From assembly GCA_002393865.1 (NCBI GenBank), contig DGUD01000140.1, positions 1 through 15,100 of the forward strand: a stretch of 15,100 nt of DNA, in the 5' to 3' direction. Numbering within the stretch: position 1 is the first letter of the stretch; the number at the start of each line of letters is the position of its first letter. The notes under the pieces were generated by a model that did no database searches, was not told where the DNA came from, and saw nothing but the letters and a program-made list of their open reading frames with translations. The DNA is from Treponema sp. UBA4319. GTDB lineage: Bacteria; Spirochaetota; Spirochaetia; Treponematales; Treponemataceae. The translations under genes and the position numbers were made by a program. Positions 1 to 7,014 of the stretch are shown here, piece after piece.

Positions 1-581
1 TTCTTTTTGACGAGATAGAGAAGGCGCATCAGGACATCTACAATATCCTGCTGCAGGTGATGGACTACGGCACGCTGACGGACAATCAGGGGCGCCGCGC
101 CGACTTCAGGAACAGCATCATCATCATGACGAGCAATGCCGGGGCGAGGGACATGGAGAGGGGCAGCGTCGGATTTTCCGCGGGGGATGCCGCTGAGCGG
201 AACGATGCGGCCACGCTGAAAGCCGCGGTAGAAAAGGTCTTCAGCCCGGAATTCCGCAACAGACTGGATGCCGTCATTCCCTTTGCGCACCTTTCGCCCG
301 CCGTCGCGGAGGATATCGCGCGCAAGGCCGTCCGCAGCATAGCAGGGCGCCTGTCCTCAAAAAAGGTCACGCTTACGGCGACGGATGCTGCTGCGGCGCT
401 CATCGCGCGGCAGGGCTACAGCAGGGAATTTGGCGCGAGGAACATCAGCCGCACGGCGGAGGAGCTGGTGGCGGCGCCGCTCGTGGACGAGGTGCTTTTC
501 GGCAGGCTTTCGTCTGGTGGAACGGTGACTGCTGATGTGCAGGACGGAAGGATTACGTTCTTGTATGGGCAGCGTGATTGA
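1..581 (+). CDS. clpA: ATP-dependent Clp protease ATP-binding subunit ClpA, C-terminal part
   Basis: This is the last 192 codons of an AAA+ unfoldase, open at the left edge with the frame starting at base 3. The visible part is the second ATPase domain from Walker B (LFDEIEKAH) onward. Next come TLTDNQGRRADFRNS, sensor 1 (MTSNAGA), the arginine-finger segment EFRNRLD, and the C-terminal small domain with sensor 2 in GYSREFGARNISR. No ClpB-type C-terminal end is seen, and the segment around NAGARDMERGSVGF fits ClpA rather than ClpB or ClpC. ClpA feeds substrates to ClpP in the cytoplasm and, with the adaptor ClpS, degrades proteins bearing bulky hydrophobic N-termini. The stop codon lies 17 bases inside aat, so the two genes are probably translationally coupled. 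ClpS and ClpP are not in view. The identification is firm; the missing N-terminus cannot be judged. Confidence 0.93.
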   Translation, partial: LFDEIEKAHQDIYNILLQVMDYGTLTDNQGRRADFRNSIIIMTSNAGARDMERGSVGFSAGDAAERNDAATLKAAVEKVFSPEFRNRLDAVIPFAHLSPAVAEDIARKAVRSIAGRLSSKKVTLTATDAAAALIARQGYSREFGARNISRTAEELVAAPLVDEVLFGRLSSGGTVTADVQDGRITFLYGQRD

Positions 582-1296
582 CCCGGAGAATATCATTGCC
601 TTTCCGCCCCCCGGCACAGCGGCGCCGTTCAGGAACATCTGCGCCGTCACCCAGGACATTCCGCTGCAGCTGCTCTACTCCGCCTACATGCAGGGCATAT
701 TCCCCTGGTTCGACGAGACTGAGGGGGAGCCGGTGCTCTGGTACAGCCCGGAGCCTCGGTTCTGCCTGCGGATGGAGAAGCTGCATGTCCCCAGAAGCAT
801 AGAGCGCTTCCTGAGGCGCAGCCCGTTCACGTACACGATGGACTGCTGCTTTGGCCGCGTTATGGAGGCGTGCCGCGACATGCGGCGGCGCGGGCAGCAC
901 GGAAGCTGGATAGGGGACAAAATGCTGCGGGCATACAGCGAATTCCACGAGGCCGGCTACGCGCACAGCGTGGAGGCGTGGCATAACGGCGAGCTTGCGG
1001 GGGGCTTCTACGGGGTGCTCATCGGCAGCGTGTTCTGCGGGGAAAGCATGTTTACAAAGGAAAGCGGAAGCTCAAAGAGCGCGTTCGTGCTGTTTGCCCG
1101 TGTCTTTGCGTCCTGCGGAGGAAAACTTATCGACAGCCAGGTATATACGGAGAACATCGCCCGCTACGGGGCGGAGAACATCAGCCGGGACGCCTTCCTC
1201 CGGCTTGAGGGGGATTATCTGCACAAAGCGCTGGAAAAGAATCTGCCGGAAGCATTTTTTGCGCTTGCCGGCTCATACGCCGCAGGAAAGCCCTGA
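565..1296 (+). CDS. aat: Leucyl/phenylalanyl-tRNA--protein transferase
   Basis: This 243-residue protein has the usual length and motifs of Aat. The enzyme moves Leu or Phe from aminoacyl-tRNA to proteins with N-terminal Lys or Arg, making them substrates for ClpS-ClpAP. Visible family blocks are YMQGIFPWF (41-49), WYSPEPRF (59-66), GSWIG (113-117), HSVEAWHNGELAGGFYG (134-150), GSVFCGESMF (154-163), and LIDSQVYTENIARYGAENISR (188-208, listed by its ends as LIDSQ and NISR). I chose the ATG at 565 because the purine-rich AGGACGGAAGG lies just upstream. The gene overlaps clpA by 17 bases, so substrate marking and degradation genes sit in one transcription unit. Its 3' end overlaps the convergent Fur-family gene by 24 bases. 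LIDSQ replaces the commoner LIDCQ, a minor variation. Function is confident. Confidence 0.95.
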   Translation: MGSVIDPENIIAFPPPGTAAPFRNICAVTQDIPLQLLYSAYMQGIFPWFDETEGEPVLWYSPEPRFCLRMEKLHVPRSIERFLRRSPFTYTMDCCFGRVMEACRDMRRRGQHGSWIGDKMLRAYSEFHEAGYAHSVEAWHNGELAGGFYGVLIGSVFCGESMFTKESGSSKSAFVLFARVFASCGGKLIDSQVYTENIARYGAENISRDAFLRLEGDYLHKALEKNLPEAFFALAGSYAAGKP

Positions 1297-1743
1297 CGGC
1301 TCACCGTCGCGCGACCCGGCATCGCCCCGCTGCGTGCATTCCCTGCAGATACCGTAGAATACCGTGCGGAAGGGGTTGAGCGTAAAGCCGTGCTCTGCGG
1401 CGAGGTGCTGCTGGATGCCCTCCAGCTCCCTGCATTCCAGATGGAAGAGCCTGCCGCAGGACTCGCACTTGAGGTGGAAATGTTTGCGGTCTTCCGGGCA
1501 GGCTTCCCCTGCCACGTATGAAAAACATGCGGCGGATTTCTCGTCGATGACGTATTTATGCACCAGTCCGTCGGCCACGAGCTTTTCCAGATGGCGGTAG
1601 ATGGTCGCGAGCCCGATGGGGCTATGGCTGCTGATAAAATATTCCCGGACTTCCTCAACGGTAAAATGCCTTCCGCCGCTCGCCTTCAGGTAATCGAGCA
1701 GGATTTCCTGCTGCCTTGTCCGGTACGGTGCCCTTGCTGCCAT
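1273..1743 (-). CDS. Fur-family transcriptional repressor (Fur/Zur/PerR type)
   Basis: This 156-residue protein has the Fur-family layout. An N-terminal winged helix runs over roughly residues 1-80, with the recognition-helix motif IGLATIYRHLEKLVADGLV. The C-terminal dimerisation and metal-binding domain carries HFHLKCESC and a second pair CREC, which together form the structural zinc site. Such proteins repress metal-uptake or peroxide-defence genes when metal-bound. Which metal this one senses cannot be read from the sequence. The HFHLKCESCGRLFHLEC stretch resembles Zur/Fur proteins of Firmicutes, but that is an impression. After CRECTQ come about 18 extra residues, encoded partly in the 24-base overlap with aat, and they may be dispensable. 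The ATG is 4 bases after the ACT-domain gene stop, so the two genes are probably cotranscribed. No metal transporter is nearby. Confidence 0.9.
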   Translation of the reverse strand: MAARAPYRTRQQEILLDYLKASGGRHFTVEEVREYFISSHSPIGLATIYRHLEKLVADGLVHKYVIDEKSAACFSYVAGEACPEDRKHFHLKCESCGRLFHLECRELEGIQQHLAAEHGFTLNPFRTVFYGICRECTQRGDAGSRDGEPSGLSCGV

Positions 1744-1747
1744 CTGC

Positions 1748-2017
1748 TCAGATGCGGTGCATCTCGCTGAAGACCTTTTCGTTCATGACATTCACCTCCA
1801 CGCCGAGCGCGCTGCCTTTTTCCGTCAGCTGCGTGCGCGCGGCATCGATGTCAAGGTCTGCCCCGCTGAAATCGACGACCATCATCATGACGAAATTGCC
1901 GCTCAGGATGGTCTGCGTGATGTCCACTATATTGATGGAATGCTCTGCAAGGTAGGCGGACACTTTTGCTATGATACCGACTTTGTCCCCGCCCACAACG
2001 GTGATGATTGCTTTCAT
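1748..2017 (-). CDS. ACT-domain protein, UPF0237 family
   Basis: This 89-residue protein consists of one ACT domain. It begins MKAIITVVGGDKVGIIAKVS, continues with YLAEHSINIVDITQTI and a hydrophobic strand FVMMMVVDFS, and ends with EVNVMNEKVFSEMHRI. This is the usual full length of UPF0237 proteins. ACT domains generally bind amino acids or other small molecules, but no reaction or ligand is established for this family. I chose the ATG at 2017 over upstream ATGs (2026 and 2053) because family members start at MKAI. In many bacteria the partner gene is a UPF0210/DUF711 protein; here the next gene is a Fur-family repressor 4 bases downstream, so a link to that regulator is possible but unproven. 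Transcription may start at or next to the ATG (see the promoter at 2025-2053). Confidence 0.88.
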   Translation of the reverse strand: MKAIITVVGGDKVGIIAKVSAYLAEHSINIVDITQTILSGNFVMMMVVDFSGADLDIDAARTQLTEKGSALGVEVNVMNEKVFSEMHRI

Positions 2018-2024
2018 GGCTGCC

Positions 2025-2053
2025 ATTCTAGCGCATAACGTTTTTCTGCACAA
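2025..2053 (-). promoter_or_regulatory. Candidate promoter for the ACT-domain/Fur pair, possibly leaderless
   Basis: On the minus strand, TTGTGC (2053-2048) and TAGAAT (2030-2025) are separated by 17 bases. Only 7 bases separate the -10 box from the ATG at 2017, so the predicted start of transcription falls at or next to that ATG. No Shine-Dalgarno sequence is seen before the ATG, which fits a leaderless transcript. The -35 box is a moderate match. Confidence 0.5.
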
Positions 2054-2068
2054 GCACTTGCAAAAGCA

Positions 2069-2097
2069 TTGACAAGACTATGACAAATTGAGATAAT
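2069..2097 (+). promoter_or_regulatory. Promoter of the fab gene block
   Basis: TTGACA (2069-2074) and GATAAT (2092-2097) are separated by exactly 17 bases, a near-perfect vegetative promoter. The fabD start lies 19 bases after the -10 box, with AAGAGG as ribosome binding site. The -10 box sits inside a perfect inverted repeat, which suggests repression. Confidence 0.82.
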
Positions 2098-2105
2098 TTG
2101 TCATA
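2079..2105 (+). promoter_or_regulatory. 27-bp perfect dyad overlapping the fabD -10 box; candidate operator
   Basis: Left arm TATGACAAATT (2079-2089) and right arm AATTTGTCATA (2095-2105) are perfect inverse complements around the 5-base centre GAGAT. The dyad covers the -10 box and the predicted transcription start, the classic place for a repressor. The sequence does not match the FapR or FabT operators as I remember them, and no such regulator gene is in the window. As RNA it could form only part of a hairpin, because transcription would start near its right end, so a DNA-binding role is more likely. Confidence 0.65.
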
Positions 2106-2116
2106 AAGAGGTACGT

Positions 2117-3073
2117 ATGGCTAAGAAATATGCTTTTCTGTTTCCCGGTCAGGGCGCTCAGGCCCCCGGAATGATAAAGGACGTTGCAGAGGCGTTTCCT
2201 TCAGCAAAAAAAGTGATAGACGATGTCTCTTCTATTACAGGCGTCGATATGTGCAGGCTCCTGTGGGAGGCTGACGCGGCAGAGCTGAGCCGCAGCGACA
2301 ACAGCCAGCTTGCGATAACCACGGCATCTCTTGCCATTTCAGCTGCGCTTAAGGATAAAGGTATTGAGCCTGCGGCTGCGATGGGCTTTAGTCTGGGAGA
2401 ATTCCCGGCGCTCTATGCCGCAGGGGTGCTTTCCTTTGAGGACGTCATCAAAGTCGTCCGCCAGCGCGGCAAAATCATGCAGAAGTGCTGCGAGGAAATC
2501 GCGAAGGAAGGCGGCGGAAAGGCGCCGGGTATGAGCGCCATCCTTGGCCTTGATCCCCAGAAAGTAAAGGAGATAGTCTCCGGCATAGAGAACGTCTATG
2601 CCGCCAATATGAATTCCAGCAAGCAGACCGTTATCAGCGGAACCTTTGACGGGCTGACAGAAGCAGAGAAGCGGGCGACTGCCGCTGGTGCCCGCCGCGC
2701 AATCAGACTGCGTGTGGCAGGCCCCTTCCACAGCCCGCTTATGCAGAAGGCTGCGGACAAATTTGCGGAGGTGCTTGCGCCGGTGAGCTTTGCCGACCCC
2801 AAAATCACGCTGTTCAGCAATGTGACGGGCAAGCAGGCTCTCAGCGGCGAGGAAGTCAAGGCTTCTGCCGTGCAGCATCTGACGCATCCCGTGCTCTGGA
2901 CGGATGAGGAGGCTGTGCTTGCGGGCATCATCAAGGCCGATAATGCGGACGACTGGGCCATCCTTGAGCCGGGACCCGGAAAGGTGCTGAGCGGGCTCTG
3001 GGCGCAGACGGAATTCGGCGCGCAGCATGAGGCTGTCCCCGTCAACACGCAGGACGCCATAGCGGCGCTTTGA
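2117..3073 (+). CDS. fabD: Malonyl-CoA:ACP transacylase
   Basis: This 318-residue cytoplasmic enzyme loads malonate from CoA onto acyl carrier protein for type II fatty-acid synthesis. Length and motifs fit FabD: FPGQGAQ (9-15) with the oxyanion glutamine, the nucleophile elbow GFSLGE with Ser92, the malonate-binding Arg117 in VRQRGKIM, and catalytic His205 in GPFHSPLM. NSSKQTVISG (166-175) is also typical. One oddity is Phe91 directly before the nucleophile, where most FabD proteins have His (GHSLGE). The start ATG at 2117 has AAGAGG 6 bases upstream and follows a strong promoter. It is the first gene of the fab block, followed 101 bases later by fabG. Neither acpP nor fabH is next to it. 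Confidence 0.95.
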   Translation: MAKKYAFLFPGQGAQAPGMIKDVAEAFPSAKKVIDDVSSITGVDMCRLLWEADAAELSRSDNSQLAITTASLAISAALKDKGIEPAAAMGFSLGEFPALYAAGVLSFEDVIKVVRQRGKIMQKCCEEIAKEGGGKAPGMSAILGLDPQKVKEIVSGIENVYAANMNSSKQTVISGTFDGLTEAEKRATAAGARRAIRLRVAGPFHSPLMQKAADKFAEVLAPVSFADPKITLFSNVTGKQALSGEEVKASAVQHLTHPVLWTDEEAVLAGIIKADNADDWAILEPGPGKVLSGLWAQTEFGAQHEAVPVNTQDAIAAL

Positions 3074-3174
3074 GAAACTGGCTCAAACGTACATATTCAG
3101 CGTTCTCCTAAGGCGCAGGGAATGCAGGCAGGCGCCGCATAGGGAGCTTGCCAAACACACGGCAGGAGGCATAC

Positions 3175-3918
3175 ATGTTGCTGGCAACAAAAAAAGCGCT
3201 CGTCACCGGCTCATCGCGCGGCATCGGGCGGAAGATAAGCGAGCTCTTCCTTTCGGAAGGGGCGGAAGTGTGGGGCATGTGCACGCACGAAAGCAAGGGC
3301 AAGGCGGAACTGGAGGAGCTTGCGGCGAGCAAGGGCGTCCGTTTCCACGAATTCTATGCGGACGCGGGTAACGCGGAGCAGCTGACGGAAGCCGTCCAGA
3401 ACGCGCTCAAGGAATCCGGCGGCTTCGACGTGCTGGTGAACAACGCGGGCATCACGCGGGATACGCTGAGCTTCCGCATGAAAAAGGAAGACTGGGACGC
3501 GGTGCTTGCGGTGAACCTTACCTCGGCATTCCTCGTCTGCCAGATTATCAGCCATGACATGATACGCCGCAAGTCCGGCTCCATCATCAACATGGCGTCC
3601 ATCGTCGGCATCCATGGCGGTGCCGGGCAGGTGAACTACGCGGCCAGCAAGGGCGGGCTCATCGCCTTCAGCAAGAGCCTTGCCAAGGAGACCGGCAGCC
3701 GCGGAGTCCGCGTGAACTGCATTGCGCCGGGATTCATAGAGACCGACATGACGAATGCCGTAAAAGAAGATATCCGCAAGGCGTGGGTCGAGCAGATTCC
3801 GCTCAAGCGCGGCGGTAAGCCCGAGGATGTGGCCAACGCGGCGCTCTTCCTTGCCAGCGATTTGAGCAGCTACATCACCGGGCAGGTGCTCGGCGTTGAC
3901 GGCGGCATGGGCGCGTAA
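3175..3918 (+). CDS. fabG: 3-oxoacyl-[acyl-carrier-protein] reductase
   Basis: This 247-residue short-chain dehydrogenase reduces 3-oxoacyl-ACP with NADPH, the first reduction of the elongation cycle. The cofactor motif TGSSRGIG is at 11-18 and NNAG at 89-92. The catalytic residues are Asn114 (AVNLTS), Ser142 (NMASIVG) and Tyr155 with Lys159 (YAASK). PGFIETDMT (185-193) and the C-terminal GQVLGVDGGMGA match FabG closely. I chose ATG 3175 because GGCAGGAGG precedes it at good spacing; an upstream in-frame start at 3148 lacks one. Other SDR functions are possible in principle, but the position between fabD and fabF makes FabG the best reading. Confidence 0.94.
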   Translation: MLLATKKALVTGSSRGIGRKISELFLSEGAEVWGMCTHESKGKAELEELAASKGVRFHEFYADAGNAEQLTEAVQNALKESGGFDVLVNNAGITRDTLSFRMKKEDWDAVLAVNLTSAFLVCQIISHDMIRRKSGSIINMASIVGIHGGAGQVNYAASKGGLIAFSKSLAKETGSRGVRVNCIAPGFIETDMTNAVKEDIRKAWVEQIPLKRGGKPEDVANAALFLASDLSSYITGQVLGVDGGMGA

Positions 3919-3973
3919 CGGCGGCATAAGCGCAGACGTGCGGAGGAGGGCTTGCAAAAGTCCTGCACATGGT

Positions 3974-4002
3974 TTGGAAAACGTACGGAAACGCTGGATA
4001 AT
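3974..4002 (+). promoter_or_regulatory. Candidate internal promoter before fabF
   Basis: TTGGAA (3974-3979) and GATAAT (3997-4002) are 17 bases apart in the 273-base gap between fabG and fabF. The -35 box matches only 4 of 6 positions. If used, the transcript would have a leader of about 180 bases. The -10 box lies in the left arm of the inverted repeat at 3996-4018. Confidence 0.4.
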
Positions 4003-4018
4003 CCGGTGCGGATTGTCC
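3996..4018 (+). repeat. Inverted repeat in the fabG-fabF gap
   Basis: GGATAATCCG and CGGATTGTCC face each other around GTG, with 9 of 10 positions complementary and the tenth a possible G-U pair. No run of T follows, so this is not a standard terminator. It overlaps a candidate -10 box and could be an operator. A second, looser pair, TGCATTT (4080-4086) and AAATGCA (4106-4112), follows in the same gap. No coding sequence, in particular no acpP, is visible between 3919 and 4191. Confidence 0.45.
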
Positions 4019-4191
4019 GGTGTTACGCATAATAGGGCTGTTCGGGAATTTCACTTTCCGAATCGGCAGGCTTAAAAACTGCATTTTTTCAAGGCTTCAG
4101 TCTGGAAATGCAAGGCCGGAGAGGAAACCCGCAGGTTTCCGACCAGGTCTATCAATCATCGCCTTCTGAGGATAGCAAGGAGCATATTTTT

Positions 4192-5436
4192 ATGAGAAGA
4201 GTAGTAGTCACCGGGATGGGATGCCTTTCCCCCGTGGGAAACAGCGTAGACGAGACATGGGCGGCAGTCCGTGCCGGAAAGAGCGGCATCGCGACCATCA
4301 CGCATTACGACCCGTCCCCGTTCAAAGTAAAGTATGACGCTGAAGTAAAGAATTTTGAGGCTGACAAATACATGGACTCCAAAACCGCGCGCAAGATGGC
4401 ACGGTTCTCAAAGTACGCCGTCGCCGCGGCAAAGATGGCGCTTGACGATGCGGAGCTGACGGACAAGAAAGATATTCTGGACACCACGAGCGTATTCCTC
4501 GGTGTCGGCATCGGCGGTCTCGAAGTCACCGAGGCAAGCGTCATCAGCTACCATACATCAAACTACCAGCGTATGCCGCCGATGACCATCCCCATGCTCA
4601 TCCCCAACGAGGGTGCTGCCAACATCAGCATGGCGTTCGGCCTGCACGGCGCGACGCATACCATTGCTACTGCCTGCGCTTCCGGTACGGATGCTATCGG
4701 CGACGCGCTTGACAATATCCGCTGCGGCAGGAACGACGTTGTGCTTGCCGGCGGCGCGGAATCCACAGAGAACGGCTTTGCCAACCTTGGCTTTGAGGTT
4801 CTGCATGCGCTCAGCTCAAAATGGGCAGACGCGCCGGAAAAGGCGAGCCGTCCTTTTGACAAGCAGCGCGACGGTTTTATCATGGGTGAAGGCGCCACTA
4901 TCCTTGTGCTTGAGGAATACGAGCACGCCAAGGCGCGCGGCGCAAAAATCTACGCGGAGATAGCAGGCTACGGAGCCACGAGCGACGCATATCACCTGAC
5001 TGCCCCCGACCCGGCGGGCATTATCGGCGCGCGCGCAATGACGCTCGCCATGAAGGACGCGGGGGTCAGCCCTGAGCAGGTTCAATACTACAATGCGCAC
5101 GGCACCTCCACGCACCTGAACGACTCTGGTGAGACCAAGATGCTGCACATGGCTTTTGGCGGGGCGGCGGAAAAGCTGCACATCTCCTCCACAAAGAGCA
5201 TGACCGGCCACTGCCTTGGCGATGCCGGCGCGCTGGAGGCGATGCTTTCCATCAAGGCAATCCAGGATAGCTTTGTTCCGCCCACCATCAACCTTGACGA
5301 ACCGGACGTGGAAGGCGGCTGCGATCTTGACTACACGCCGAACAAGGGCATAGACCTGAACATCGACGTGGCGATGAGCGGCAATTTTGGCTTTGGCGGA
5401 CACAACGGAATCCTCGTGTTCAGGAAGGTGCAGTGA
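4192..5436 (+). CDS. fabF: 3-oxoacyl-[acyl-carrier-protein] synthase II
   Basis: This 414-residue condensing enzyme extends acyl-ACP with malonyl-ACP. The Cys-His-His triad is complete: Cys162 in TACASGTDAIG, His303 in NAHGTST and His340 in STKSMTGH, with Lys335 also present. The start MRRVVVTGMGCLSPVG and the end GNFGFGGHNGILVF (398-411) are typical of KAS II. I placed the start at ATG 4192, with AAGGAG 9 bases upstream; the reading frame stays open back to 4108 but that extension has no family similarity. The stop overlaps the fabZ start by one base (TGATG), implying translational coupling. Confidence in function is high. Confidence 0.96.
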   Translation: MRRVVVTGMGCLSPVGNSVDETWAAVRAGKSGIATITHYDPSPFKVKYDAEVKNFEADKYMDSKTARKMARFSKYAVAAAKMALDDAELTDKKDILDTTSVFLGVGIGGLEVTEASVISYHTSNYQRMPPMTIPMLIPNEGAANISMAFGLHGATHTIATACASGTDAIGDALDNIRCGRNDVVLAGGAESTENGFANLGFEVLHALSSKWADAPEKASRPFDKQRDGFIMGEGATILVLEEYEHAKARGAKIYAEIAGYGATSDAYHLTAPDPAGIIGARAMTLAMKDAGVSPEQVQYYNAHGTSTHLNDSGETKMLHMAFGGAAEKLHISSTKSMTGHCLGDAGALEAMLSIKAIQDSFVPPTINLDEPDVEGGCDLDYTPNKGIDLNIDVAMSGNFGFGGHNGILVFRKVQ

Positions 5437-5876
5437 TGGCAGTGACGACGGATATACAGTCCCTGCTGCCGCACCGCAAGCCATTCCTCTTTGTTGACAG
5501 CATAGAGAGTTTTGACGAGAACGGCTGCGTCTGCACAAGGACATTTACCGAGGAAGATTTCTTCTTTAAGGGGCATTTCCCGGAGTACCCCGTCGTACCC
5601 GGCGTCATACTCATCGAGACGATGGCGCAAGGCGGCGGAGCGGTGCTGAGCTACCAGCATAAATTCGGGGAAGGAAGCCTCTTCTTCCTTGCCACTGTGG
5701 ACAAAGTGAAATTCCGCCATCAGGTTCGCCCCGGCGATACTGTCCGCATGGAGGTGACGAACCTCCGTGTCAGCGCAAGTATGGTCAAGCAGTCCGGCAA
5801 AGCTTTTGTCGGCGACACGCTTTGCGCGGAAGCGGAATGGATGTGCCTTGTGGGCAGCGCTGACAAGGCAAAATAA
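5436..5876 (+). CDS. fabZ: 3-hydroxyacyl-[acyl-carrier-protein] dehydratase
   Basis: This 146-residue hot-dog-fold protein removes water from 3-hydroxyacyl-ACP, the third step of the elongation cycle. Diagnostic blocks are LLPHRKPFLFVD (10-21), GHFPEYPVVPGV (46-57) with catalytic His47, and ETMAQ (61-65) with catalytic Glu61. The length is normal for FabZ and shorter than FabA. The ATG at 5436 overlaps the fabF stop by one base; a GTG one codon earlier is also possible. AGGAAGG near 5421 serves as ribosome binding site. It closes the fab block. Only 23 bases, with no terminator, separate it from the transporter genes, so some read-through is likely. Confidence 0.95.
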   Translation: MAVTTDIQSLLPHRKPFLFVDSIESFDENGCVCTRTFTEEDFFFKGHFPEYPVVPGVILIETMAQGGGAVLSYQHKFGEGSLFFLATVDKVKFRHQVRPGDTVRMEVTNLRVSASMVKQSGKAFVGDTLCAEAEWMCLVGSADKAK

Positions 5877-5899
5877 GCGTTACCGTATTCCCTGACTCA

Positions 5900-6913
5900 G
5901 TGCAGGAGGTGGCTGTCCGCGTAGTCTCGCGGGCAGCTTTCTTCTATAAGATACCGGTTATTGAAAAAGTGTATTATATCCTGAAAAAAGCAGCAGTTCT
6001 GATTACGACGCTCTTCCTCATCTCCGTGCTTACATTCACGGCATTCCGCATTGTGCCCGGTGACCCCGCCCTCCTGATACTGGGAACGGAGGCTTCCTCC
6101 GAGCAGATAGAGCAGATGCATCACGAGCTTGGCATGGACAAGCCTCTGGTGCGGCAGTATATGACGTGGATCAGCGCGATGCTTCGCGGGGACTGGGGAA
6201 CATCGCTCCGCTACAATAAGCCGGTAAAGGAGCTGATGCACGGCCGCCTTTCCGTCACGTTGGTGATGGGAGGCATGGCGCTCTTGCTCATCATCGCGGC
6301 GGGTATTCCGCTCGGCGTATTTGCGGCATCAAAAAAAGACAGCTGGCTGAATCCCTTGCTGAACGCCCTGACAATGCTCAGCATCTCCATTCCGGAATTC
6401 TTCCTGAGCATTGTGGTCATCTGGATTTTCGGGCTGCAGCTGCACGTCTTTGCGCCCGGCCGCTATGTCAGCTGGCAGGCGGATGCCGGGGGCTTTTTGC
6501 GCTTTATGATTTTTCCCGTCTGCACGATTGCGCTGCCGCAGACGGCAATCCTCATGAAATATGTGCGCGCCACCGTCATCGCGGAGGAAGACAAAGACTA
6601 TGTGCGGACGGCGCTGAGCAAGGGCTGCCGGCCGCAGCGGGTGCTGTCGGTGCATGTGCTGCGCAATGCGGCGGTGGCAGTCCTGCCGCTTATCGGCATG
6701 ATGGCGGGCAATGTCTTTACCGGCAGCATTATCGTGGAGCAGGTCTATGGCATACCGGGTATTGGCCGCCTGCTTATATCCGCCGTTACCTCGCGGGATT
6801 TTCCGCTCACGCAGGCGCTCGTGCTGTACATCGCCGTCATCATCGTCGCCGTGGATTTCCTTGTTGACGTGGTGGCGCAGCTCGTTGACCCGCGCATACG
6901 GTTTGGCACATAG
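5900..6913 (+). CDS. Dipeptide/oligopeptide ABC transporter permease, DppB/OppB type
   Basis: This inner-membrane permease has about six hydrophobic segments. The family N-terminal pattern is present (YYILKKAAVLITTLFLIS, then RIVPGDPA). The cytoplasmic EAA-like loop that contacts the ATPases runs through DYVRTALSKG and HVLRNA. The C-terminal part has VYGIPGIGRLLISAV and ends DPRIR. The start is uncertain. GTG 5900 gives 337 residues but has no upstream Shine-Dalgarno sequence. Family alignment favours GTG 5969, giving about 314 residues starting YYILKK, yet that site also lacks one. A good AGGAGGT at 5904-5910 has no start codon at normal distance in this frame. It pairs with the permease at 7015 and the ATPases at 7821 and 8816. 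The exact substrate (dipeptides, oligopeptides or nickel) cannot be read. Confidence 0.9.
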   Translation: MQEVAVRVVSRAAFFYKIPVIEKVYYILKKAAVLITTLFLISVLTFTAFRIVPGDPALLILGTEASSEQIEQMHHELGMDKPLVRQYMTWISAMLRGDWGTSLRYNKPVKELMHGRLSVTLVMGGMALLLIIAAGIPLGVFAASKKDSWLNPLLNALTMLSISIPEFFLSIVVIWIFGLQLHVFAPGRYVSWQADAGGFLRFMIFPVCTIALPQTAILMKYVRATVIAEEDKDYVRTALSKGCRPQRVLSVHVLRNAAVAVLPLIGMMAGNVFTGSIIVEQVYGIPGIGRLLISAVTSRDFPLTQALVLYIAVIIVAVDFLVDVVAQLVDPRIRFGT

Positions 6914-7014
6914 AAGAATGCCGCGCTGCTCGCGCCCGCATGCTTGTCTGGCGCACGGCCTCTGCCGGTCTATGATATACCTTGCGCGTCAGGTAAAATT
7001 TTTCAGGAGATTTT

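Noticed and set aside
3211..3957. 248-codon open frame on the minus strand opposite fabG
   Set aside because: No recognisable motifs and fully antisense to a certain gene.
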